Positions 24,898 through 34,609 are shown, counted from the stretch's first letter. The stretch is DNA of 64,000 bases from JAGDMJ01 sp963809695 (GCA_963809695.1 CAWEKI010000006.1:1-64000); one strand, 5' to 3'. Translations and numbers: made by a program. The notes: generated by a model from the sequence alone, not told the origin.

Positions 24898-25788
24898 TTA
24901 CTGGAATTCGACGTAGATGTTATGCACCGATGCGGCTTGAGCTAGGACGAGAACCGATCCGGCATTGCGATCGATCCGGACTTCCTTTCTGTTCGCCACG
25001 ATGAATGTGAAGACAAAGTATCGATCACCCGGCAGCGCCCGCAGGATACTGGCGCTCACCCTTGCGTGCCCCTTGTTCGCGAGCGGTCGCATTTTCAGAA
25101 TGGGCCTGGATTGCTTGCCGATGGGGTCAAAGGCGCTCAGAATGATGAGCATCTCACCCTGACCGGTCCATTGAAGCTGCAAATCCCGGTTCCGCGGGAT
25201 GACGCTCCCCCCTGCCGGCGATGCCACCGTGAGGTTCGCCGGAGACTGGACAGAAACCTGAACCGTGCCAAGGCTGTCCGGGGCAGCACTCCATGTGAAA
25301 TCCATATCCGGCTGATAGATCGAGCTGATGTCCCGATCGTACTCAAACCCGAAATTGACTCGGAGTGTACCTGCCCGTATCCGGTGCAGTTTTTCCCTCA
25401 TGGCCAGCCCATTGATTCTGAGAGGTGTCATGAGATTCGGCATGAGACGGATCCCGTAATAGCCAAATACCTTGCCGCGCACGTCGAGCGGGCGAGACCT
25501 GTCGGTGATCAGTACTGACGAAAGCGCTACCGCCTCAACGCCCCACCGGGCGCCGCCGTCGAACTTGACCTTATTGACAAGAAGCAGGCCTGCGAAGCGA
25601 TCCTGGTCGGATGGGGTTACCGCAAGCGAGTCGATTGCCGTCTGATAAACGGCCGTATCCACCATCGCCAGCGAGGTCACCTCAAGCTGGGGTTCTGCCG
25701 CGTCCGGGGTTACATGCACCTCATTGGGTTGCTGGCAGCCCGCAGCGAGAAGGAGCAGGACAAAGCCGATGATGGAAAGTGTCTTCAT
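24898..25788 (-). CDS. Lipoprotein of unknown function
   Basis: Protein of 296 residues from MKTLSIIGFVLLLLAAGCQQ, with a lipobox cleaved before Cys18. The rest is predicted beta-rich, including a segment resembling an Ig-like or carbohydrate-binding sandwich (TVASPAGGSVIPRNRDLQLQW). No catalytic motif is seen. It is the second gene of the minus-strand envelope operon, and its composition resembles the lipoprotein encoded just upstream. Confidence 0.7.
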   Translation of the reverse strand: MKTLSIIGFVLLLLAAGCQQPNEVHVTPDAAEPQLEVTSLAMVDTAVYQTAIDSLAVTPSDQDRFAGLLLVNKVKFDGGARWGVEAVALSSVLITDRSRPLDVRGKVFGYYGIRLMPNLMTPLRINGLAMREKLHRIRAGTLRVNFGFEYDRDISSIYQPDMDFTWSAAPDSLGTVQVSVQSPANLTVASPAGGSVIPRNRDLQLQWTGQGEMLIILSAFDPIGKQSRPILKMRPLANKGHARVSASILRALPGDRYFVFTFIVANRKEVRIDRNAGSVLVLAQAASVHNIYVEFQ

Positions 25789-25807
25789 TTGTTTGTTTGG
25801 TCTGTGC

Positions 25808-25859
25808 ACTGCCGCTTCAGCCAGCCAAGAACACGGAAAAAAGAAACTGAAGCGGCAGT
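25808..25859. promoter_or_regulatory. 13-bp perfect inverted repeat between two lipoprotein genes
   Basis: ACTGCCGCTTCAG (25808-25820) and CTGAAGCGGCAGT (25847-25859) flank a 26-base loop, 20 bases before the lipoprotein start. It could be an operator, an attenuator or a processing site. The loop is too long for a classical terminator. Confidence 0.45.
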
Positions 25860-25912
25860 AATTAGTCGAAATCCCGTAAGAATATCAACGAGCGAAAGAA
25901 CATCCCGTACCT

Positions 25913-26905
25913 TTAGAAGACTCTGTATGGAACGCCCCACCAGCTTACAGAGTACGGAGCAGAATCGTCAAACAGGGTCGCGCGCGTGATCGCGTCCACT
26001 CCGAAGTGGAATGCGCCGGGGTAGATCCGCACCGGCACCTGCTTTTCATAGGTTCGCGTGTAGAACCCGTTCCCGTCGGGACCGGACTGGGAGGTCATGG
26101 CCATTTTGGTGCGTTTGAAGTGTCCTGACCCCAGGCCAAAGCCATGCCGCAGGACCACCATATCCGTATCGGGAGACTGGCTCTGAACCGTTGCCCTGAT
26201 CATGACCAACTCGCCGGCCATCAGCTCGGGAACATCAGCCTTCCCGCCGTTGAACATCCGGAGCCAGCGGTAGCGCAGCCAGGCAGCCAGGGGATCGGTC
26301 ACCGTCACCGTGTTGCCTCCCGCGGTAAATTCAAGCCTGGTGATGACGATTGCGTTGCCCGCCGGAGCAGGACCCGTTCCACCGGACACAAGCGAGGTGG
26401 CAACCGGCACCCAGTTCAACCAGTACCGCTTCGTGTCGCGCGCCATGCGTTTGAAGACCACGTTCTTGGCCGATGTATCCTGGAAATTCTTTGTGATCGT
26501 GGAGGTGTCTCCGGTGCCGGAGATCGCCCTGATCTTCAGCGTACCGATGATGATGCGGTCGATGCGGGCAACGGAGATGCTGTCGCCAGGTTGTATGGTG
26601 ACCGTGACTGTCCGCGTGACCGAAGTGACAAATCGCCCCCACCGGAGCGGCGTTATAGCCGCGTCCACTTTGCTGAAGCTCTCATCGTAATCCGTCGGGG
26701 CAATGGCTTTGTCTGCAAAGGCGGATTCATCATTCGTGACGAATTCGTCGTTCTGCGCAAAGTACTTCATAGCACTTTGCTCGTTGCTGACTCCTGCCGG
26801 CGCCTGATCGGTATTCGATCCGGAAACGTTATCCTTCTGGCAGCCAATGACGGCCAGGCCGACCAGTAGCGAAAGGATCCAGAGGATCGTGCGTGTTTTC
26901 TTCAT
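25913..26905 (-). CDS. Lipoprotein of unknown function
   Basis: Protein of 330 residues with GGGGGAG upstream of the ATG. MKKTRTILWILSLLVGLAVI is followed by a lipobox (VIGC). The mature chain is Thr/Asp-rich and beta-predicted (VTSVTRTVTVTIQPGDSISV) with no recognised catalytic motif. It is the first gene of the operon that continues with a second lipoprotein, the barrel-transglutaminase protein and the FecR-like protein. A structural or adhesive envelope role is a guess. Confidence 0.7.
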   Translation of the reverse strand: MKKTRTILWILSLLVGLAVIGCQKDNVSGSNTDQAPAGVSNEQSAMKYFAQNDEFVTNDESAFADKAIAPTDYDESFSKVDAAITPLRWGRFVTSVTRTVTVTIQPGDSISVARIDRIIIGTLKIRAISGTGDTSTITKNFQDTSAKNVVFKRMARDTKRYWLNWVPVATSLVSGGTGPAPAGNAIVITRLEFTAGGNTVTVTDPLAAWLRYRWLRMFNGGKADVPELMAGELVMIRATVQSQSPDTDMVVLRHGFGLGSGHFKRTKMAMTSQSGPDGNGFYTRTYEKQVPVRIYPGAFHFGVDAITRATLFDDSAPYSVSWWGVPYRVF

Positions 26906-27175
26906 GGGTGGCTCCCCCTTGTTGTTCCTGCGTTTTGGTTATTGTGTTTGTTCTGGTATTGGGAGGTTCAACCTCTGTGCCAACTCCGCTCGCTTATGGG
27001 AGGAGGGAAAAACAGCCGGAAATCGTACGGAATCGCGGGCTGTGCAGGAAGGGAGGAATGCAGGGTTCAGGAGATGTGCGGGAATTTCAATGAGAAGTGC
27101 GGGAATTGCGGAGTTCAGGCAGAAGTGCAGTCCTGTTCATCTCTTTTACCTATCTGTGATCATCCGTGGCAAGCT

Positions 27176-29818
27176 TCATACTTCGACTTTCCACAGGCCC
27201 CGGAAAAAGGCTTCAGCCACCTGCTCGAGAGAGGAATGATACCGTTGCGGAAGGTTCTTCATCTTGGGCTTCAACGTGGCCTTCGAGTTCTCCCAGGGCT
27301 GGGATGTGGCCACCGCTTCCGCGACATTGGCGAGGTATTCGTAAAGCTTCTTGCGTACCCGATCATTCACGCTTTCATCGGCCGAGAGGGAAACATGCCG
27401 CACCGCGGCTTCGATATCGAACCGCTGCTCGGCAAACGCTTTCAGGCACTCCCCTCGGAAGTACTCGGCCACGGTACCACGGTTGAGACCTCCCAATTCT
27501 TCGGCAGTCTCGGAGATCGAGCTCCGCGAGAATCCCTTCTCCCGCAGAAGGTCAAGCACCTGGTCCGGCACCGGGATCGCGTTGCGAATACCGGCGGTGA
27601 TCTCCTCCCCCAAATCCCGGGCGGTGATCATCGTTCGCTTCTCCGCCTTGCAGAGCAAGACCGCACGCCTGATCGTGCTTTGAAGCTCGCGGATATTTCC
27701 CCTCCATGCATAGTTCTGCAGAAGCTCCATGACATTCCTGGAAACGCGCACGCCCCCTCCCTCCCGTTGGAGGAAGTGATCCGCAAGTATGGGAATGTCC
27801 GACCTGCGCTCTCGCAGCGGCGGCAGTGCTACCGTGAGGACGTTCACTCTATAATACAGGTCTTCGCGGAATCTCCGGCGGTTGACTTCCTCCTTCAGAT
27901 CCTTGTTGGTCGCCGCCAGCACACGCACATCAACCTTCACCGTCCGCATTCCTCCCACCCGCTCGAGTTCCCCTTCCTGAAGAACCCGGAGAAGCTTCAG
28001 CTGAAACGTCTCGCTCACCTCTCCGATCTCATCCAGAAAGATCGTGCCATGATCGGCGAGCTCAAAACGTCCCGGTTTCTCCCTGACTGCGCCGGTAAAC
28101 GCTCCCTTCTCATGCCCGAACAGTTCACTCTCAAGCAGGCCCTCTGAAAGCGCCCCGCAATTGACCGCAAGGAACGGACCGGCCGCGCGGGGACTCCGCC
28201 TGTAGATCGCCTTGGCAACCAGCTCTTTTCCGGTACCGCTTTCGCCGAGAATGAGAACGGGCGCATCGCTGTCCGCGATCTTTGTGATAAACTCGATCAC
28301 CGGTTTCATCTTGCCGGTTCTGTCATAGATGATTCCTTCAAACTCGCTGCCCGGCGGACCGTCATCTTGTGGCTGATACGCTTCGAGATCTTCAGCCCGG
28401 GAGGAGAGGGTAAAGATCTCCGCCTTGTATCGGCGGATCTCCTCAAACAGTTCGTCCGTCCGATCGCTTTTCTTTTCCGCTTCGAGAGAAAGAAGCTCGC
28501 GCTCCAGGAGCGCAACCTTTGCCTCCCTGTCGCTGAGCTGCGCAAGAATCGTCTGTTTTTCGGCCTGGAGCACGTCCACATGCTCTTTCATCCGCCGTTG
28601 CTTGAAGAGAAGAGAGCTCACTGTAGCGACAAGGCCGGCGACCAGCGCGGGAACGAACGGAAGCTGCGTGGAGGCGGCGACAAAGAGACCAAAAGAGGCC
28701 AGCACGAGGAGCGCGAGAGCACCGAAGGCCAGGATCTTGTTCAGCGGCGAGGGCAGCAGCATGATGGCCGCAGCGCCGCCAAGGCCGAGGATGGCGCAGA
28801 GCAGGTATTCGATCCAGGCGCTCGTGGTGTGCAGGAACCCGGAGTGAAGTGCATCGTCAATGAACGCTGCATGCAGGCCAATGGACGGGAACCTGAGGTC
28901 AACCGGCGTGGAGCGGAACTCGCTTCTTCCCTCCGCGACAACGCCAACAAGGACAAGTTTATCCTTGAGCATCTTCACCGGAATGGTTGGCGGGCGATCT
29001 CCTCGGAGGGCATCGTAGGATCGAAGAATCTCCAGGAATGGATAGCGGGTGTACGCGTCGAACGAAGAGGGAAGGTTAAGCTGAACAATAGCATCGGCAG
29101 AGGTTGTGTAGTGGACCTCCCTCCGGCCAGATCCAAGCCGGACGTCCCCATCGCCATAGACGAGCCCCGACCGCTCCGCCCCGCAGTACAGGCGAAGCAC
29201 TTCCGCGGCGAAGGCGGGCACCACGGCGCTCCCCCTATGGACGAGCACGGGGATATCGATCCCCGAGGTCCCGGTGAAATTCACATGCCCTATTCCGGCC
29301 GCCGCGTCAAAGAACCGTGGCTGCGGGAGATGCAACCCTTTCCCTTCGAGCAGCGAGCCGTTCACACGCGGGTATGTGAACTGCAGGGGAACGCTCTCAT
29401 TCAAGGCGGCGGTATCGGCTGCCCGGCCAACAGCATCAAAATAGGAAGTCAGCACGACATTTCTTGACGAGGCGATCACCGATGCCAGAAGGTCATCGTA
29501 CTCGGGGTATTCCGGGTAGCCAAGGCGAGCGTCTTCGAACTGGATCTCGACCCCGACGGCTTTCACCTGCAGGGCGGAAAGGGTCTTGAGCATCAGCGCG
29601 TAGAAATTCCTGCGGACAGGCCAGCCCAGCGTGCGGATTGCCTCGTTGTCGATGTACACAATGACGATGTTCGTGTCGGCGGGCTGCACACCCCTGAGGC
29701 GGTACTTGAGGGTGGTGAACTGATCCTCCACAGATGCGAGCGGCGCGTGCAGAACAGCGACCATGACGATGGCCGCCATGGCAATGCCAAAGCACCATGC
29801 GAGGGATCTGCGTGTCAT
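27176..29818 (-). CDS. CHASE2-sensor sigma-54 transcription activator
   Basis: Protein of 880 residues combining an extracytoplasmic sensor with an AAA+ activator. A single N-terminal membrane helix precedes a CHASE2 domain (about 30-330). Three more helices (335-400), a coiled coil (405-480), and the sigma-54 interaction ATPase with GESGTGKE (525-532) and the GAFTGA loop (572-577) follow. The C-terminal region has a helix-turn-helix-like stretch (SSISETAEELGGLNRGTVAEYF). It would sense a periplasmic cue and open RpoN promoters directly from the membrane. Its ATG overlaps the EnvC-like gene stop by 4 nt; it is last in the operon. Confidence 0.88.
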   Translation of the reverse strand: MTRRSLAWCFGIAMAAIVMVAVLHAPLASVEDQFTTLKYRLRGVQPADTNIVIVYIDNEAIRTLGWPVRRNFYALMLKTLSALQVKAVGVEIQFEDARLGYPEYPEYDDLLASVIASSRNVVLTSYFDAVGRAADTAALNESVPLQFTYPRVNGSLLEGKGLHLPQPRFFDAAAGIGHVNFTGTSGIDIPVLVHRGSAVVPAFAAEVLRLYCGAERSGLVYGDGDVRLGSGRREVHYTTSADAIVQLNLPSSFDAYTRYPFLEILRSYDALRGDRPPTIPVKMLKDKLVLVGVVAEGRSEFRSTPVDLRFPSIGLHAAFIDDALHSGFLHTTSAWIEYLLCAILGLGGAAAIMLLPSPLNKILAFGALALLVLASFGLFVAASTQLPFVPALVAGLVATVSSLLFKQRRMKEHVDVLQAEKQTILAQLSDREAKVALLERELLSLEAEKKSDRTDELFEEIRRYKAEIFTLSSRAEDLEAYQPQDDGPPGSEFEGIIYDRTGKMKPVIEFITKIADSDAPVLILGESGTGKELVAKAIYRRSPRAAGPFLAVNCGALSEGLLESELFGHEKGAFTGAVREKPGRFELADHGTIFLDEIGEVSETFQLKLLRVLQEGELERVGGMRTVKVDVRVLAATNKDLKEEVNRRRFREDLYYRVNVLTVALPPLRERRSDIPILADHFLQREGGGVRVSRNVMELLQNYAWRGNIRELQSTIRRAVLLCKAEKRTMITARDLGEEITAGIRNAIPVPDQVLDLLREKGFSRSSISETAEELGGLNRGTVAEYFRGECLKAFAEQRFDIEAAVRHVSLSADESVNDRVRKKLYEYLANVAEAVATSQPWENSKATLKPKMKNLPQRYHSSLEQVAEAFFRGLWKVEV

Positions 29819-31014
29819 TGCTTGCCGAGCCAGGTTTCCGGATTCTGTTTTTCCCGATCCTTCCAGATCTCGAAATGCAACCGCGGTCCGTTCAGCGCTT
29901 CTCCGCTCTCGGCGATGACATCTCCCTCCTTCACCTTCTGCCCTTCCGTGATCTTAATCTCCGCAAGGTGGGTATAAATGGTGCGATACCCGCCGTAGTG
30001 GTTGATGATCACGATGTTCCCGTACCCCGGGAGCCACCAGATCTTGGAGATTTCTCCTTCGGCAACGGCGCTCACCGGAGAGCCAGCCTTCACGGCGATA
30101 TCGATGCCGGTATTCTGGGTGATCGTCTTCAGAGTTGGATGTTTCTGGTTCCCGAAGTGCGCGACAACGGAGCCTTCGGAGACGGGCCAGCGCAGCTTGC
30201 CCTTCTTCGAGGCGAATTCCCCTTTCATCGCCGGCGGCTGCGGGAGGCGGGACGTGCGCTGGGTTTCGGCTTCGCGCTCCTTCCGGATGCGGTCGGCCTC
30301 GATCAATTCGGCAATGATCCCTTCCAGTGCCTGTGCCGCCTTCATCTGGCGGTCGATCGAGCGCTGCGTCGTCTTCTTGTCCTTCCGGATCTCCGCCAGG
30401 GTTCGGCGGCGGTCGGCAGCAAGCGAGGCCAGGCGATCCTCCTCAGCGCCTTTCTCGGCGATCAGGCGGCGCTGCTCGGTAAGCTGCTGCTGAAGCTCTG
30501 CCTGTGTGTCTTCGATCTCGCTCTTCTTGGAGACCAGATGGTCGGCATCTTTCTTCCGCTGCGCGGAGAAGCGTTTCAAATACTCGTTTCGGATGTACAA
30601 TTGATTCAGGGAGTTGGAGGAGAGCAGCAATTCCAGATCATGGACCCGTCCCGCCCTGTAGACGGAGGCCACATATTTCGCATAATGGTCCTTGAGAAAG
30701 CGGTACTGACCTTCAAGCAGGGCAATCGTGCGGCGCGTGGTGTCGATCAGGTACTGCAAACTCTGTTCCTCGGTCCGGAGGCGTGTGATCAGCCGCCGCA
30801 CGAGCGTGGCCTTCCGGTCGTAGGTGTCCAGCAGGTCCAGCGAGGCCTTTTCGTTCTTCTGTTGCCGGCTGATCTTTTCCTCCAGCGTGCGGATCTGCTC
30901 TCGGATGTTCTGGAGCTCGACCTGGCGCTTCTTTATCTCCGTCTGCCCCACTCCTTGCGATGACGCCCCCGCAAAGCAAAGGAGCAGAACTGCGTATGTC
31001 AGAAGCTGTTTCAC
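29815..31014 (-). CDS. EnvC-like coiled-coil protein with degenerate M23 domain
   Basis: Exported protein of 399 residues: signal peptide, a long coiled coil (about 25-260), and a C-terminal LytM/M23 domain (about 280-395). The first zinc motif of active M23 enzymes (HxxxD) reads NTGID here, with Asn for His, while LHFEI keeps the last motif. As in EnvC, this suggests an activator of cell-wall amidases in division rather than a hydrolase. It overlaps both neighbours by 4 nt, placing it in an operon with a DUF4292-like lipoprotein and a sigma-54 activator. Confidence 0.87.
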   Translation of the reverse strand: MKQLLTYAVLLLCFAGASSQGVGQTEIKKRQVELQNIREQIRTLEEKISRQQKNEKASLDLLDTYDRKATLVRRLITRLRTEEQSLQYLIDTTRRTIALLEGQYRFLKDHYAKYVASVYRAGRVHDLELLLSSNSLNQLYIRNEYLKRFSAQRKKDADHLVSKKSEIEDTQAELQQQLTEQRRLIAEKGAEEDRLASLAADRRRTLAEIRKDKKTTQRSIDRQMKAAQALEGIIAELIEADRIRKEREAETQRTSRLPQPPAMKGEFASKKGKLRWPVSEGSVVAHFGNQKHPTLKTITQNTGIDIAVKAGSPVSAVAEGEISKIWWLPGYGNIVIINHYGGYRTIYTHLAEIKITEGQKVKEGDVIAESGEALNGPRLHFEIWKDREKQNPETWLGKQ

Positions 31015-31790
31015 CGAACGGTTCTGTGCGCGTTGGGTGGAATGGTGAAGTCGAAGGAAACCGAAGGCGCGTTCAGCTCCGCCTTCGAAAAATGAATGGA
31101 AACCCGGCGTTTCTCGCCCGGGAAGCTGACGATCACGCGGCGCGGCATCCGCGCGCCCTCGTCTTCGATGATCCCGGATGTCGTGGCCTCCATCAGCACC
31201 AGTCCCTTGCTATCCTCCCGCCGGTACCGGCGGACGAGCAAATCAGAGGGATCAATCCAGTAGCTGCAGCGTTCCTTCCCGCACGCATAAACGAGCCGGA
31301 ACTGGTCATTGTCAACCGTGTACGAAAGCGGGGTTGACTCTTTCTCCGCGATCGGGAACGCGCCGGTGAATGCGTCGAGAATCTGCTCGTACGTGAGGTC
31401 GAACGGCACCACGGACCGGATGGCGCGTGCCGTGGGAACGCCGGTGGTGACGCGATTCTCCATGCTGTTGTACATGACGAACAGCGAGCGGCTGAGAAAC
31501 AGCGTGCCGACGTCGATGCCGAACGGTCCTTCGAACGCTACCAGGAGCGAATCGGGCTTCCGGAGAGAGAGGTCAAAAGAGGCCGACCCGGCAGTCTCCG
31601 GGCTTTCGAAGGAAATCGTCCCGCGCCCGGTCATGGTCACAAGCCTGGCATCGGCGGCGTCGACAAGGTCAACCAGAGTTGACGGCGGCGTCTCCGATGG
31701 ACGGAGCGCGATCTCAGACCGTCGCGGTGAACAGGAAGAGAAGATCAGCAGCAGCGCCAGCGTCAGAAGGATCTGCCGCGACGGGTTCAT
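31011..31790 (-). CDS. DUF4292-like lipoprotein (LolB-like fold)
   Basis: Protein of 259 residues with signal MNPSRQILLTLALLLIF and lipobox SSC. The pattern TGRGTISFESPETAGSASFD, then LRKPDSLLVAFEGPFGIDVG, is that of DUF4292, a family with a LolA/LolB-like half-barrel frequent in Bacteroidota and relatives. It may bind lipid or lipoprotein in the periplasm. Four-base overlaps join it to the TPR lipoprotein before and the EnvC-like gene after. Confidence 0.8.
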   Translation of the reverse strand: MNPSRQILLTLALLLIFSSCSPRRSEIALRPSETPPSTLVDLVDAADARLVTMTGRGTISFESPETAGSASFDLSLRKPDSLLVAFEGPFGIDVGTLFLSRSLFVMYNSMENRVTTGVPTARAIRSVVPFDLTYEQILDAFTGAFPIAEKESTPLSYTVDNDQFRLVYACGKERCSYWIDPSDLLVRRYRREDSKGLVLMEATTSGIIEDEGARMPRRVIVSFPGEKRRVSIHFSKAELNAPSVSFDFTIPPNAHRTVR

Positions 31791-33505
31791 AAGGACCCGC
31801 GCAGGATTTTGTCGCGCAACGCCCGGTTGTTCTCATCGAGCTGGAGCGCGATGTTCCATTGCTCGAGCGCTCCCTTCTTGTCGTCCATCCTGTAATAGAT
31901 GTCCCCGAGGTGCTCGTAGACCACCGCGCTGACTTCTCCTTTTTCGATGGCCTTCTTCACGTACTCCACAGCTTCCTTGTATTCCCCGAGGCGGAAATAC
32001 ACCCATCCCATGGTATCGAGATACGAGGGGTTATCCGGCTTGGCCGCGACGGCTTTCATCGCCATCTCCTTCGCACGATCCAACTGAATGTCCCGCTCGG
32101 CAAGACTGTAGCTGTAGTTGTTCAGGACCAGATGGTTCGACGGATCGAGCCGCAGGGCTTCTTCATACAGGCTGTCCGTTTCGTCGAAGCGCTTGAGGGC
32201 CTCGTAGACAACCGCAAGCTGCGAGATGGCGTCGACATCCTTGCTGTTCAGCTGCCGGGCACGCTCAAGAACGCGCGCCGCCTGCTCGTTCTGCCCGAGC
32301 CGACTGTAGGCTACGCCCAGGAGAAAGTTCACGCGGAAGTCGTCCGGAACCACCTTGAGGGCTGCTTCCAGAACGTGCGACACCTCCGCAAAATTGTTTT
32401 TGTCAAGAAAAACGGAGGAGAGATAGACCCAGGCATCAGCGTTCCAGCCGGCAAGCTCGGTGACCTTCCGGAAATTGCGGACTGACAGAGAGTCATTGCG
32501 CGTCACCGAGCCGATGGCCCCGAGGAACCAGTATGCATGCCAGTCCTGGGGATACTTGTCCCGGATCCGTTCAAAAATGGATCGGGCAGCCGGGGCAAGT
32601 GTGGAGTCCTTGTCCATCTGGGCGAAGTAGAGCTCTCCGACATGGAGCTTTGCCTCCATGGAAACCGTGTCCTGTTTCAGGATCGTTTCAAATTGTTCGG
32701 AGGCCTGCCGGTATTCTTTCCGGAGGAGGTGAATTTCCGCCTCCTCCGCCAGAATGTCCAGGTCGGATGGATTCCCCTCGCGGAGTTCGGTGAGCACGGC
32801 CAGGGCGCGGTCATAGTTTTCCGCCCGGGCATATGTCTGGGCCAGCGTCCGCATCAACGCCTGGTTGCCCGGATCGATTTCGGTCATTTGATTCAGTGCT
32901 TCGGCGGCTTTGCCAAATTGCCGGACTTTGTTGGCAAGTTCGGCAGTCTGCAGCAGGACTTCCCACTCCGGGCCGAAGCGAGCGGTAATCTGCTGATAGA
33001 GATCAAGTGCCCGAAGGGGCTTCCGGGCCTGGTAGAGGCGCGCGAGATTATACCATGCGTCCAGGTTGGTGGAATCGCGCTTTACGATTTCTTCATATTC
33101 CTGAGCAGCGGTATCCATCTCGTACGCTGCGACGTAGGCGGCGGCAAGGGTGCCCCGGTAGTCAAGGTTGTTCGGCTCCAGCCGGACAGCTTCTTTTGCT
33201 GCCTCGATCGCCAGGGAATGCTTGCCCAGCCGGCTATAGTTGCGGGAGAGCGCGTAGTAGACGCCGCTGTTTTTCTCATAGCTCAAGGCGTCCTGATACT
33301 CCAGGATTGCCTGTGCATTGTCTCCCTTCATCTCATACAACGAGCCGTTGATGAAGGATTGCACCGCCTTCGAGTGAAGATAATCCGACCCGGTGGTGCC
33401 GGAGTCGTCTCCCGCCCCTGCCCGGTTCGCTTCCCCGCCGCCGGCACAGCCGGCCAACATGGCCAGGGTTCCAGCCAAACCACATACCATCAACGTCCGT
33501 AACAT
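31787..33505 (-). CDS. TPR-repeat lipoprotein
   Basis: Protein of 572 residues with lipobox (MLAGC) after MLRTLMVCGLAGTLA, then a Gly/Ala-rich spacer and about a dozen TPR units from residue 50 to the end (AILEYQDALSYEKNSGVYYA, AIEAAKEAVRLEPNNLDYRG). TPR proteins of this kind scaffold envelope complexes. It is the first gene of a four-gene operon in which every junction overlaps by ATGA. The opposite strand carries the ATP-grasp gene 170 bp away. Confidence 0.88.
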   Translation of the reverse strand: MLRTLMVCGLAGTLAMLAGCAGGGEANRAGAGDDSGTTGSDYLHSKAVQSFINGSLYEMKGDNAQAILEYQDALSYEKNSGVYYALSRNYSRLGKHSLAIEAAKEAVRLEPNNLDYRGTLAAAYVAAYEMDTAAQEYEEIVKRDSTNLDAWYNLARLYQARKPLRALDLYQQITARFGPEWEVLLQTAELANKVRQFGKAAEALNQMTEIDPGNQALMRTLAQTYARAENYDRALAVLTELREGNPSDLDILAEEAEIHLLRKEYRQASEQFETILKQDTVSMEAKLHVGELYFAQMDKDSTLAPAARSIFERIRDKYPQDWHAYWFLGAIGSVTRNDSLSVRNFRKVTELAGWNADAWVYLSSVFLDKNNFAEVSHVLEAALKVVPDDFRVNFLLGVAYSRLGQNEQAARVLERARQLNSKDVDAISQLAVVYEALKRFDETDSLYEEALRLDPSNHLVLNNYSYSLAERDIQLDRAKEMAMKAVAAKPDNPSYLDTMGWVYFRLGEYKEAVEYVKKAIEKGEVSAVVYEHLGDIYYRMDDKKGALEQWNIALQLDENNRALRDKILRGSL

Positions 33506-33638
33506 TGTGCCTGTACCTCCATGCTAAAAAATATACCGATTCATGCTCTGAATAACAACCCAGGGAAGCCCGCGGGCAGAGACACGGAAGTATATTCTCC
33601 GTGCCCATCGGTGGCTCAACTTCTACAACACCATCGCC

Positions 33639-33667
33639 TTGACAACGATTCCAGTTTTGCCTATCGT
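33639..33667 (+). promoter_or_regulatory. Putative promoter of the ATP-grasp gene
   Basis: TTGACA (33639-33644) and TATCGT (33662-33667) are 17 bases apart. Transcription would begin only a few bases before the ATG at 33677, so the transcript would be nearly leaderless. Confidence 0.45.
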
Positions 33668-33676
33668 ATAGCGAAT

Positions 33677-34609
33677 ATGGCGGACTTTTTCCATCTGGCT
33701 GTCGCTTGGGACTGGGAGCTTGACCGGGAATTCATTTCACTTCTCGAGTCCCAGATGCATGTGCATCGGCTGCTCTTCTACTCTATCTCGCATCACAACA
33801 CCCACGAGACAGCGCGCCGGGTCCAGCGAGGGGACCTGGTCTTCGCGGCTTTCCTCGACCGCGCCGCGGACAGCGATGAGCATTTTACGCTTGTATCCAG
33901 GTCCATTCGCAAGACGCCCACGCATTTTGTGAATCCCCCCGATGCCGTCTATCATGCGACGGACAAAGCTACGATGCACCTTGAATTTTTGACAAAAGGA
34001 ATTGAAGTTCCTTTTACCATCATTATCACCCCATACAACAAAAGGAAGGAGGTGGAGCTGACGCTGAGCGATCTGGCCCGGCTGGGGCGGCCGTTCATCA
34101 TCAAACCTGCCAACACCACCGGGGGGGGGATCGGGGTCATCGTGGGGGCGGAATCGCTGAAAGACGTCATCGAATCCCGGCAGCACCACAAAAACGACAA
34201 GTACCTCCTGCAGGAGAAGATTCGCCCGGAGATGCTCAATGGCCGCAAAGGATGGTTCCGGGTCTTTTATATTTATGGGTTGACCATCCCGTGCTGGTGG
34301 GACGACGAGACTCACTGCTACGCCATGATCTCCCGGGAGGAAGACGAGGCGTTTGGGCTTCGCCCGCTCACCACGATCGTGAAGAAGATCAGAGAAGTAT
34401 GCCGCCTGGATTTCTTTTCCACCGAAATTGCCGTTACCCGCGACAACCGTTTTGTGGTGGTCGATTACGTCAACGACATTTGTGACATGCGGCTGCAGTC
34501 ACAGCACTACGACGGCGTCCCGGATCAGGCTGTTCTGGACATCTGCCGCCGTTTCGCCCGCTTCCTGAAGAGTGCACAGGCGGACAAGATGCCTGCAGCA
34601 AACGCTTGA
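33677..34609 (+). CDS. ATP-grasp superfamily protein
   Basis: Protein of 310 residues. The ATP-grasp pattern is seen in LARLGRPFIIKPANTTGGGI (nucleotide-binding Lys and glycine loop), KYLLQEKIRPE (hinge strand) and VVVDYVNDICDMR (metal-binding acid/Asn pair). Such enzymes ligate a carboxylate to an amine or thiol using ATP. The substrate is not indicated; the short N-terminal domain (MADFFHLAVAWDWELDREF) resembles those of RimK-like proteins. The ATG at 33677 begins the family-like sequence; upstream codons are not conserved in style. It is followed by the YbgF-like gene 54 bp later. Confidence 0.75.
   Translation: MADFFHLAVAWDWELDREFISLLESQMHVHRLLFYSISHHNTHETARRVQRGDLVFAAFLDRAADSDEHFTLVSRSIRKTPTHFVNPPDAVYHATDKATMHLEFLTKGIEVPFTIIITPYNKRKEVELTLSDLARLGRPFIIKPANTTGGGIGVIVGAESLKDVIESRQHHKNDKYLLQEKIRPEMLNGRKGWFRVFYIYGLTIPCWWDDETHCYAMISREEDEAFGLRPLTTIVKKIREVCRLDFFSTEIAVTRDNRFVVVDYVNDICDMRLQSQHYDGVPDQAVLDICRRFARFLKSAQADKMPAANA

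Noticed and set aside
26906..26945. A sigma-54 promoter near TGGCTCCCCCTTG
   Set aside because: The -12 element lacks the GC dinucleotide and the sequence is the Shine-Dalgarno region of the opposite-strand lipoprotein gene.
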